Notes under the pieces: generated by a model
What the model was told of the DNA's origin: nothing
The model's input: only the letters and a program-made list of their open reading frames with translations
Databases searched by the model: none
Made by a program: the position numbers and the translations under genes
From: Candidatus Phyllobacterium onerii
GTDB taxonomy: Bacteria; Pseudomonadota; Alphaproteobacteria; Rhizobiales; Rhizobiaceae
DNA length: 64,000 bases
Reading direction: 5' to 3'
Assembly (NCBI RefSeq): GCF_028331445.1
Contig: NZ_JAQMHX010000013.1
Location: forward strand, 62,001 to 126,000
Shown here: in pieces, positions 54,026 to 62,634 of the stretch
Layout of the letters: every line of letters starts with the position of its first letter
How positions within the stretch are numbered: position 1 is the stretch's first letter

Positions 54026-55222
54026 ATGTCCAAGCCCTTTATCGATCACCTGTCTTCCGAACTCGAGGGGCTGAAACAGTCCGGGCTTTATAAGACCGAA
54101 CGCGTCATCACCTCCAAACAAGCCGGACAGATCGTTGTCGATTCGGGTGCAAAGGTGCTCAACTTCTGCGCCAATAATTATCTCGGACTTGCCGACAACG
54201 AAGAACTTGCCGCAGCGGGCAAGGCCGCACTCGACCGCTACGGCTACGGCATGGCTTCGGTACGCTTCATCTGCGGCACGCAAGAGGAACACAAGCAGCT
54301 TGAAGCCCGCATCTCCAGCTTCCTCGGTTTGGAGGACACAATCCTTTATTCCAGCTGTTTCGACGCCAATGGCGGCCTATTTGAAACTTTGCTCGGTGAG
54401 GAAGACGCAATTATCTCCGACGCTCTCAATCATGCCTCGATTATCGATGGCGTGCGTCTGTCCAAGGCCAAACGTTTCCGCTACGCCAACAATGACATGG
54501 CGGCGCTGGATGAAGAATTGAAGAAAGCTGAAGGCAGTCGCTTCAAGATGATTGCGACCGACGGCGTATTCTCGATGGACGGCATCATCGCCAATCTGCA
54601 GGGCGTCTGCGACCTCGCCGACAAATATGGTGCCATGGTCATGGTGGACGACAGCCATGCCGTCGGCTTTGTTGGCAAAAACGGTCGCGGCTCCGCCGAA
54701 CATTGCGGTGTCGAGGGCCGTGTCGATATCATAACTGGCACCCTGGGTAAGGCACTGGGTGGGGCTTCAGGCGGCTATACATCCGGCAAGAGCGAGGTGG
54801 TCGACTGGCTGCGTCAACGCTCGCGGCCCTATCTTTTTTCAAACACGCTCGCGCCTGTCATTGCGGCAGCATCGCTGAAAGTGTTCGATCTGATTGACCA
54901 GGGCGCGGACCTGCGCGCGCGCCTCGCCGCCAATGCCGCGCATTTTCGCCGCGATATGACAAAGCTTGGCTTTAATCTGGCCGGCGCCGATCATCCTATC
55001 ATTCCGGTGATGCTTGGCGAAGCGACGCTGGCGCAGGAAATGGCGTCGCGCATGCTCGAAAAGGGCGTTTATGTCATCGGTTTCGCCTTCCCTGTGGTGC
55101 CAAAAGGCCAAGCTCGTATCCGCACCCAAATGTCCGCCGCCCACACCACGGAAGACGTTGCTCGGGTGATCGAGGTTTTTGCTGAAGTCGGGCGTGATCT
55201 TGGCATCATCGGAGCGAAATAG
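54026..55222 (+). CDS. kbl: Glycine C-acetyltransferase (2-amino-3-ketobutyrate CoA ligase)
   Basis: The 398-residue PLP enzyme matches E. coli Kbl in length and motifs: [49 protein letters not shown] and the Schiff-base Lys in [14 protein letters not shown]. It cleaves 2-amino-3-oxobutyrate with CoA to glycine and acetyl-CoA. It is followed after one base by tdh, forming the threonine degradation operon. Confidence 0.97.
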   Translation: MSKPFIDHLSSELEGLKQSGLYKTERVITSKQAGQIVVDSGAKVLNFCANNYLGLADNEELAAAGKAALDRYGYGMASVRFICGTQEEHKQLEARISSFLGLEDTILYSSCFDANGGLFETLLGEEDAIISDALNHASIIDGVRLSKAKRFRYANNDMAALDEELKKAEGSRFKMIATDGVFSMDGIIANLQGVCDLADKYGAMVMVDDSHAVGFVGKNGRGSAEHCGVEGRVDIITGTLGKALGGASGGYTSGKSEVVDWLRQRSRPYLFSNTLAPVIAAASLKVFDLIDQGADLRARLAANAAHFRRDMTKLGFNLAGADHPIIPVMLGEATLAQEMASRMLEKGVYVIGFAFPVVPKGQARIRTQMSAAHTTEDVARVIEVFAEVGRDLGIIGAK

Positions 55223-55223
55223 C

Positions 55224-56258
<1,035 letters not shown>

Positions 56259-57037
56259 GTAAGGGCGTCGTTCCGACAGGACAATGTTTCGGTGAAGTAG
56301 CCACCCTCCACCCGAAAGGATCTTGAAGAGCCAACATTTCGGGTTTAACAAGCGGGGGGCGCGATGATACCCGGTGGCCGGCCGAAACGGGAAACAGCAG
56401 TATCAAGCAAGACGACAAACCTCGAACGGGGGGCGGGTGCGTTTACTTTGGTTGCGGATGCTCCCCTTTACTTATGTAAACGGCGTTACCCATCTTTGCC
56501 TACAACGCGGTACCCATGCTGAAGAACTCCCGATTGCGATCGAGACCATCTTCGCTGTCCTCGTGCACCGCGCGCGGACAGGAAATCTCTCCGCGTTGAT
56601 CCGCATGCACGCGCGAGGGGCAGGTTGTTTTGGTACTGGCAGCCCCCGGACAGCGCCGTCCCTCCTCAAATACACTGGCCCGGACAATGATCCGACCCAC
56701 GCGCATCTTCAGCAACTGAAAGATAACGTCGAAAATTTACGTTATAGACGGTTTTTCGTGCGCGCGCTTCGCGCCGCGGGGCTTCCTGGTCCCGACAGGA
56801 ACTAAACGCGGGTTAATGTGTAAAGGGATGTGCATTTTTCAGCGAACCGAACCAAGTCGGAAATGCAGGACACTTAATCAGTGACGGACACGGCTATTGA
56901 AATCTACTCATTGGATACCCAACTACCTCATCCACCCGTCGATGAGAAATCGAGTTGCCAGCAATGACGCTTGCTTTCTCCGGGAAAAAAGGGCGCTCCC
57001 CTCGAACGGGTCGAGCGCCCTTTTTGTAGCCCTATTC
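56259..57037. other. Gene-poor stretch after tdh, possible decayed insert
   Basis: I find no supported gene. An open frame on the + strand between 56374 and 56805 has no recognisable motif, skewed composition and overlapping open frames on the other strand. The left part (about 56275-56400) has a GGTGAAGTAGCCACCC element and a frame opening with MIPGGRPKRE, which vaguely recalls the end of an insertion sequence, but no transposase can be read. A terminator lies at 56985-57025. Confidence 0.4.
56985..57025 (+). terminator. Orphan rho-independent terminator
   Basis: GGGCGCTC (56991-56998) and GAGCGCCC (57013-57020) form an 8-bp stem with a 14-base loop, flanked by six A residues and five T residues. 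No coding gene ends just before it; the nearest is tdh, 727 bases upstream. It may terminate an unrecognised small RNA or be left over from a lost gene. Confidence 0.75.
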
Positions 57038-57784
57038 ATGAGGCAGTTTAGTTCCATCGAACAGCTAATGTTTTCTGACCTCCTGCAGAAATGCCTGGAC
57101 GCAGAATTCGACGATACGTATCCCGAAAATGGATCGTTCTTGCTCCAAACGCGGCACGGCCGACAATATTGGTATTACAGGGGATTTTCCGCAGACCCTC
57201 AGGGAGGAGCAGGACAGCAATATCTCAAATATGTGGGTCCAAAAGGCAATGAGGAATTGGACAAACGTGTTCAACATTTTCAGCGAGTAAAATCGGGATA
57301 CCGGCAACGCAGGCAGCTCGCTTCAAAACTCAGGCAAGCAGGGATGCCATCGCCCATCGCAATTGAAGGCCAAGTTGTTCAAGCGTTGTCGAAGGCGGGA
57401 ATGTTTAAGCTTCGTTCGGTGTTGGTTGGTTCCGTGGCGTTCCAAACTTATGGAGGCCTTCTCGGAGTCCGGTTGCCCGACCTTACAATGCGCACAGATG
57501 ACATTGATGTTGCCCAGTATTTCAGCGTCTCCCAGCAAATCGACGACAAAATCGAAAACCTGGAGCAAGCGTTGAACTCGGTCGATGATAGTTTCTCGCC
57601 CGTTTTCCATCCTAATGAACCCAAACTGGATTCGGCAGCCAATGAAACGGTCGAAATTGCAGTTGCGGCAAATGCGATCAACGCGCTTCACAACTGGTGC
57701 CTGCTCTCGGGTAGACGTCAGTCAGCGTATTCTCAAGGCCTGTATTACTCATTTCCTGTCACACTTATTACTCATTTTACCTGA
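57038..57784 (+). pseudogene. Truncated GSU2403-type nucleotidyltransferase-fold protein
   Basis: The 248-residue frame from 57038 has the N-terminal region of the family (FSDLLQKCLDAEFD, GSFLLQTRHGRQYWYYRGF) and the nucleotidyltransferase core with LVGSVAFQTYGGLLG and the acidic pair in RTDDIDVAQ. Family members continue for about 100 more residues with a conserved LVNVP-type segment. Here similarity stops near residue 200 and the rest (SAANETVEIAVAANAI onwards) is unrelated, ending after a low-complexity tail. It looks like a 3' truncation. The start is uncertain; ATG 57068 is also possible. Confidence 0.6.
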
Positions 57785-57805
57785 CGTCTAATACACATTC
57801 CCCCA

Positions 57806-58004
57806 CGTTTACCAAGGGCGAGGTGAAGAATTGATCTCAAGCAGAAGAAGGTTACCCTCAACCATGAGGAACTCAAAAGTTTGGACATGCCAGCAATGAG
57901 GATGGTGTTAGTTGTCAGCGACAATGCACTGCTTGCCAAGGCAAAACAGGCCAAAGCGCCCGAATTTCGCCGAGAAGGTCAACGGCAAGCTCACGGTAAC
58001 TTAA
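57806..58004 (+). pseudogene. Frameshifted CusF-like copper-binding protein remnant
   Basis: Three frames must be joined: KGEVK near 57818, then KKVTLNHEELKSLDMPAM and on to VVSDNALLAKAKQ (57845-57950), then AEKVNGKLTVT with a stop at 58002-58004. This is the C-terminal OB-fold domain of CusF-type periplasmic copper proteins, which share KVTIxHxxIKxLxMPAMTM and a final AEKVNGxxTVT. Two frameshifts and the absence of a signal peptide show it is dead. The metal-site Met and His (LNH, MPAM) are still readable. Confidence 0.7.
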
Positions 58005-58717
58005 TTCCCGGCAACCGATTGTTATCAGCGGCTCGGCAAGACGCCAGCGGCTGTACATAGTCGCTGGCCAGAAGTTCCAACGAATATATCTGCAGTACAC
58101 ACGGTAACAACAAGGACGGGGCGAGTTATGAGCGTTCAGGTCTGCCGAGGTGGGCAGGTTCGGCCCCAAGCTATGTATATCCGTGTTTTAGCAGCCATGG
58201 CGAAGACGAATCTTGTAGCGTCAGGATGGCTGGCGCTTTACGCCATCTTCACCAGCGTCATTGCAATAGCATTCAGGGAGAATTTTCCAGCTAATTACTT
58301 AAGCCACTGGGATGAGCGCTATTGTTGATTACCGTGTCGGGGAATGCAACTCACTCGCCAAGTGCTGGCCGCCTGATGTCCATTTCCCCACTCTGAAAAG
58401 CCGATCTACGTCTTCTGGGCAATCGTTGTCGTCGCTACCCGAATGCTGGTGATAGCCCCCGCCGACAGCATCGGCCGGAAGGGATATGCCTCGCCTGCCG
58501 TTTCGTCGGCCAAGACCGGAAACCAGAAAAACTGTCCTGTCCGCCTGCCGTCACGTCGGGTTAACGCGACCGACGCTGTCTATGAACAAAACGTATCCAG
58601 CTTGATCAGTTCCGCAAAGGCGTTTCAGGCTCGTTTGATTGAAACCTGACATTAGGGGGAACGAACCTTTTTCATGGCGGTTATGCTCAATTGCCCGATG
58701 GCAATCGAGGAATTGAA
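58005..58717. other. Gene-poor stretch between CusF remnant and YihY gene
   Basis: No supported gene. A 66-codon frame at 58128-58328 has one hydrophobic run (LVASGWLALYAIFTSVIAIAF), and another frame around 58395-58649 contains IYVFWAIVVVATRMLV. Neither has a good ribosome site or family resemblance. Both may be remnants of small membrane proteins. Confidence 0.4.
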
Positions 58718-59821
58718 ATGAAACGGATCGCATTCGCGCTTTACGCGTTGGCGTTGTTAGCGGCAGTACGTGCCATCCAACACCGGACAGCAGCAGTGGC
58801 GATCACGTCCCGAAGACATACGGGAGGGTCTTACTCGGTTGACAAAGCGGCGGCACAGCAGGCGGAAACTCTGGAGCCCGGGCGGGGCCGCAACGCGAAG
58901 TCCCCCGCCGAAATTCCGGCATTGGGCTGGAAGGATGTTCTCTTCAGAGTCTACTATTCGTTGCAACAAGATCGGGTCATGCTGATAGCTGCTGGTTCGA
59001 CCTTCTATTTGCTGTTGGCCCTATTTCCTGCGCTTACGGCCTTCGTTTCTCTTTATGGTTTACTGGCGGATCGCGCCACAGTTTCCGGCAACATATCGCT
59101 GCTTGCTGGAGTTGTGCCGAACGATGCTGTTGCCCTGATCCAAGCTCAGCTTGAGGCCTTGGCAACCCAGGATGTGAAAGCGCTCGGCGTCGGATTTTTT
59201 CTGGGCCTGTCGGTGGCGCTTTGGAGCGCGAACAATGGTTTTAAATCCATATTCGAAGCTTTGAACGTCGCGTATGGGGAGAAGGAAAACCGCAGCTTCG
59301 TAAGATTGAACCTGATTTCATTCCTTTTTACGTTGGGTGGCCTGTTCTTCGCAATTGTCCTAATCATCGTTCTGGGAGCTATCCCCGCGCTGTTGGCGTC
59401 ACTCGGATTCGCCGGCTGGAGCGAGGCCCTGATTAACATAGCCAGGTGGCCACTCATGGCGGTAATTGCGGCTCTCGCTGTCTCTGTCCTTTATCGGTTC
59501 GGCCCCGATCGCGAATACGCAAAGTGGCGCTGGCTCTCGTTCGGAGCTGTCTTTTCCGCTTTGGTCTGGATCATTGCCTCTGCCGCGTTTACGTTCTATC
59601 TCGCCAACTTTGCAGATTACAACGCGACCTACGGGACCTTGGGCGCGGTCGTCGGCCTGATGATGTGGACCTGGATCTCGTTGATAATCCTGATCCTCGG
59701 AGCGGAACTCAATGCAGAACTCGAGCAACAAACTGCAATGGACAGCACCACCGGGGCACCGCGCCCCATGGGAGAGCGGGGAGCAGTGGCTGCAGACACC
59801 ATAGGCGAGGCGACAAGGTAA
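58718..59821 (+). CDS. YihY/BrkB-family inner-membrane protein
   Basis: The ATG at 58718 follows GAGGA; an in-frame ATG at 58691 lacks this. The 367-residue protein has an N-terminal hydrophobic segment and a linker, then the YihY/BrkB core: LGWKDVLFRVYYSLQQDRVM, GSTFYLLLALFPALTAFVSLYGL, ALWSANNGFKSIFEALNVAYGE and WTWISLIILILGAELNAELE. Six membrane helices are visible. Once called RNase BN by mistake, the family has no proven activity. The gene looks intact among decayed neighbours. Confidence 0.92.
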   Translation: MKRIAFALYALALLAAVRAIQHRTAAVAITSRRHTGGSYSVDKAAAQQAETLEPGRGRNAKSPAEIPALGWKDVLFRVYYSLQQDRVMLIAAGSTFYLLLALFPALTAFVSLYGLLADRATVSGNISLLAGVVPNDAVALIQAQLEALATQDVKALGVGFFLGLSVALWSANNGFKSIFEALNVAYGEKENRSFVRLNLISFLFTLGGLFFAIVLIIVLGAIPALLASLGFAGWSEALINIARWPLMAVIAALAVSVLYRFGPDREYAKWRWLSFGAVFSALVWIIASAAFTFYLANFADYNATYGTLGAVVGLMMWTWISLIILILGAELNAELEQQTAMDSTTGAPRPMGERGAVAADTIGEATR

Positions 59822-59876
59822 CAAAAACATACGTTTTATAGCTTTAGATATTTGGATTAGTGGGAGATTAATTGGA

Positions 59877-60314
59877 ATGACTATCGAAGAATCCAACAGC
59901 AAATTGAACATGGATAAGCTCGTCCACCTGACAGCCAGATTGGTGGCGGCTTACGTCAGCAATAATGCGGTGCGTGCCGCGGATTTACCGGTGTTGCTCA
60001 ATACCGTGCATGCTGCATTGTCAGGAGCAACTCCCGGAAACGAAGAGACGGCGATTGCCTCGCCTATCCCAGTACCTGCAGTGAACCCCAAAAAGTCGGT
60101 GACACCCGATTACCTCATTTGTCTCGAAGACGGCAAGAAGTTCAAATCGTTGAAGCGGCACTTGAAGACTTCCTTTGATCTCACACCCGAAGAATACCGC
60201 AAGAGATGGAATCTTGATCCTTCCTATCCGATGGTCGCGCCGAATTACGCCGAGAGTCGATCTCGCCTTGCCAAAACCATGGGGCTCGGTCGAAAGTCGG
60301 GGAGGGCGCGTTGA
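59877..60314 (+). CDS. Ros/MucR-family transcriptional regulator with altered zinc site
   Basis: The 145-residue protein has the family layout: N-terminal oligomerisation helices (LTARLVAAYVSNNAV), a linker and the C-terminal finger YLICLEDGKKFKSLKRHLKTSFDLTPEEYRKRW, seen as CLEDG and KRHLKTSF. Agrobacterium Ros uses two Cys and two His. Here the second Cys is Asp, as in many MucR proteins, and the second His (TTHH in Ros) is replaced by TSF. It may bind DNA without zinc, as described for some Mesorhizobium homologues. MucR proteins control exopolysaccharide, motility and symbiosis genes. Confidence 0.9.
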   Translation: MTIEESNSKLNMDKLVHLTARLVAAYVSNNAVRAADLPVLLNTVHAALSGATPGNEETAIASPIPVPAVNPKKSVTPDYLICLEDGKKFKSLKRHLKTSFDLTPEEYRKRWNLDPSYPMVAPNYAESRSRLAKTMGLGRKSGRAR

Positions 60315-60321
60315 TCAGCGC

Positions 60322-60912
60322 TCAGTCCGTTCCTGGCCGCACGGTTTCCACGGTTAGCGACTCCTCTGGCAGTTGGCTGCAGCAATTCTGTTTCGGACTT
60401 TGTCAGGTAAAGCCATACCGCCCAATTCTCCGGGCGAAGCACGACCACTTGGCGATTGTGATACGGTTCCACATCCGGTCCCGGCATCGTTGTTAGCATC
60501 GTAAAGGCGGCGGGATGATTGCCTTGTCTCTCGCGCCGCCGGCAATCGCCAGGAAAGGTTCGCTATTCAATGTGAACCGATGCTTCGCCTTCGGATATTT
60601 CGTGCGCATGAATTCGAAGAAGGCGCTCGCCGGGATAAGGCAACGTTTGCTGTCAGCAAAGTGACGGCGGCCCTCCGATCGAAAGTTGAACACGGGTCCG
60701 CCGCGTCCGCTAGGTGGGAAACTGAAATTCATCCGCGAGAGTTCAATATAGTCTCCGGCGGCGCGCATTACGGGAGCCATATCGTTAATCTTAACGTCAT
60801 CGGCCTGCGGAAGGTCGAGCTCGCTCTGATGGGCAGGCATGTTTAGCTCGAGGCTTTGCATCATGTCGCAATCTTCGGACCAACGGATATGCTGCTCATA
60901 ATCGTTGCACAT
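60322..60912 (-). pseudogene. SRAP (YedK/HMCES-like) abasic-site protein gene with two frameshifts
   Basis: The first frame (60912-60493) starts MCNDYEQHIRW with the catalytic Cys2 and runs to FLAIAG. It then breaks: IWRERQ-like sequence resumes one frame away and continues as AAFTMLTTMPGPDVEPYHNRQVVVL (seen as PGPDVEPYHNRQVVVL) to LLQP. A second shift leads to LPEESLTVETVRPGTD and the stop at 60322. The first break fits loss of 4 bases (the GIW codons), the second 1 base. Intact SRAP proteins crosslink to abasic sites in single-stranded DNA. The gene is probably inactive unless these are sequencing errors. Confidence 0.8.
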
Positions 60913-61158
60913 AACGGCTAACCTAGTTCAACTTGCCGTCGTTTGGGGGGAGGGCATAGGTTAGAGTCAACATAAACATGGGGGGCTGCAGAACTGGACA
61001 GGTGTCTCTTGCCGAGCTTATGCGCTTCGACGAGTTCCGCCCAACCCATCGTTCTTAATTCGAACAGACTGCACTCGCCCCTTGCGCAATGAATCCGCTT
61101 GCAATTCGGTCGATGTGCGCAAGTATCCAAGGCATTCAGAAGTGCGGAAAATCTGTTC

Positions 61159-61616
61159 ATGTCCATTCAGTGTTTTCCGCTTAAACGCCTCACGACGCCT
61201 GCCTTCTTCGTAGGTTGAATGCCTTGTTCGGAAACGCATTTTCCGATTGCGAGACATACGGAGACGACCCGCCAACTGAGGCCTATATGAAGGACTTCCT
61301 GGCCAAGGATCACGTCGTTGCCTTGGTCGCGATGGCACACGGAGTTGTGACGGGTGGACTTGTCTCCTATGAACTTGACAAGTTTGAGCAGGCGCGACGT
61401 GAGTTCTATATTTATGACCTCGCAGTAGATGAAAAGTATCGTCGGCAAGGAATAGCGATATCCCTTATCAACCACTTAAGAGATATCGCCAAGCGCCGCG
61501 GCGCGTGGGTCATATACGTTCAAGCGGATTACGGTGATGACCCGGCGATTGCACTGTACGAAAAGCTCGGCATTCGCGAGGATGTTCTTCATTTTGACAT
61601 AGTGATTGACCCGTAG
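61159..61616 (+). pseudogene. AAC(3)-I-like aminoglycoside N-acetyltransferase gene with N-terminal frameshift
   Basis: From 61215 the frame encodes 133 residues very like AAC(3)-I enzymes: KFEQARREFYIYDLAVDEKY, RRQGIAISLINHL, VIYVQADYGDDPAIALYEKLGIRE (seen as YVQADYGDDPA) and HFDIVIDP. The N-terminal strand is encoded in another frame from ATG 61159 (MSIQCFPLKRLT) and joins at HDACLLRRLNALFGNAF; one base appears to be missing near 61190. As read, only a TTG at 61215 could start the long frame, giving a protein without its first strand. GNAT acetyl-CoA motif RRQGIA is intact. Confidence 0.8.
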
Positions 61617-61629
61617 CCCAGAAATGGAA

Positions 61630-61806
61630 ATAGAAACCAACTTCGCGAGCCCGCAATGGATGTGTGGTTCACCGTCCGGCCCAGGTGAATTGGAAGCAGC
61701 GTTTGACGGCAAACACGGTTGGTTCTGACGCAATCGCACGGGGAGCGATGTCACAATCAAGCTCAACACATCGGGTGCTTATTCAAACATCGAAAAGATG
61801 ATGTAG
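61630..61806 (+). pseudogene. Remnant of a 'transmembrane anchor'-type protein
   Basis: One frame reads MDVWFTVRPG, ELEAAFDGKHGWF, a TGA stop at 61726, then RNRTGSDVTIKLNTSGAY and a stop at 61804. In the proteins it recalls, the stop codon position is Trp (HGWFWRNRT), so TGG has become TGA. The segment between VRPG and ELEAAFDG also looks shortened. The family name is from memory and the assignment is tentative. Confidence 0.5.
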
Positions 61807-61908
61807 CCCTATAGTCGCTCGGCAGCCGATAGTGAGCCTTCTATACTAACGGACCGCAGGAGTGTCTTGCGGTCCACTCGCGCCAGCCGAATGAATTGCT
61901 TCGCTTAT

Positions 61909-62091
61909 TCAGGAATGTGCTTCCTGTTCGCGTGCTCGGTAGAGGGCGTCGATAGCCGTCTGGATTTCCACCAGATTCTTGAGCGGTCCAGGGTTTGCGC
62001 CGTTTTGTGCAATCTGCAGAATTTCCTGGCGACGCGAGGAAATCAATTCCTTTATCGCCGCGTCGATTTCCTTGACGTGCTGTGCTGCCAT
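61909..62091 (-). CDS. Small hypothetical protein, helical
   Basis: The ATG at 62091 has GGAGGA 7 bases upstream, which decides the start over an upstream open frame. The 60-residue product is charged and helical throughout (MAAQHVKEIDAAIKELISS, QEILQIAQ, LVEIQTAIDALYRAREQE), with no membrane segment. No family is recognised. It may be a small oligomerising protein. Confidence 0.65.
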   Translation of the reverse strand: MAAQHVKEIDAAIKELISSRRQEILQIAQNGANPGPLKNLVEIQTAIDALYRAREQEAHS

Positions 62092-62344
62092 GTGAGTCCT
62101 CCAAGACGGCTGAAGTCGTGATGTGCCGTTTGGACAGGCCGAAGTCAATCAACGAAGTCGAGACGCGATTTTTGCAGTCTCGCTGGCACGCCATGTAGGA
62201 AGCAGTCAACCGGGTCATTCCACCGTCTGCCATTAACCTGCTCGACTCATGTCGGCTATCCCGAGGCCATAGTCGGAGCATCCGACCACCGTTTCCCGCA
62301 AAGCTTGAGCAACGCAGTTCCTAAAACGTGCCTTCTGCGGATCT

Positions 62345-62494
62345 TTACTGGAAATACTGAAAGCGCAAAATCAAAACAGGGCTTGCAATGACTATCGCTG
62401 TCACCAGAAACAATCCTATGAGGGCTACCGTTGCCATCTGTCCCGAGAATCGATAGCCAAGAAGATAAAGTTCGCGATTTCTTGACCGAATCAT
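62345..62494 (-). CDS. Small single-pass membrane protein, 49 residues
   Basis: An ATG at 62494 has a near-ideal ribosome site (GGAGGTGG, 5 bases away). The 49-residue product has a basic head MIRSRNRELYLLGYRFSGQ, one hydrophobic helix (MATVALIGLFLVTAIVIASP) and a short tail VLILRFQYFQ. The positive-inside rule places the N-terminus in the cytoplasm. It is too short for most gene finders. No family is recognised. It resembles in plan other short membrane proteins that modify a transporter or kinase. Confidence 0.65.
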   Translation of the reverse strand: MIRSRNRELYLLGYRFSGQMATVALIGLFLVTAIVIASPVLILRFQYFQ

Positions 62495-62634
62495 ATCCCA
62501 CCTCCATTAGTTCGGTTGCCACTTGACTAGCTTCCATGCTTGGCTGAAACGAGCGATTACCTACTTGGTTGCAGCAGCTGGGCATTTGACAAATCCGGCT
62601 GCAAAAGTTTCGTCTTGGGGTTAATCCAAATCTT
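62495..62634. promoter_or_regulatory. Divergent spacer before the CNNM/CorC gene
   Basis: This 140-base spacer separates the small membrane protein gene from the CNNM-type gene and should hold promoters for both. No clear hexamer pair or dyad could be identified. Confidence 0.35.

Noticed and set aside
56275-56470. Possible insertion-sequence end
   Set aside because: GGTGAAGTAGCCACCC and a short MIPGGRP frame suggested it, but no transposase or terminal inverted repeat could be shown. Mentioned only within the stretch description.
56374-56805. 143-codon frame after tdh
   Set aside because: No motif, no ribosome site and equally long frames on the other strand. Not reported as a gene.
58128-58649. 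Two short frames with hydrophobic runs
   Set aside because: No good ribosome site, no family resemblance and decayed surroundings.
60918-61166. 82-codon minus-strand frame between the SRAP and AAC genes
   Set aside because: It overlaps the start of the AAC(3)-I-like gene, has no ribosome site and no recognisable content.
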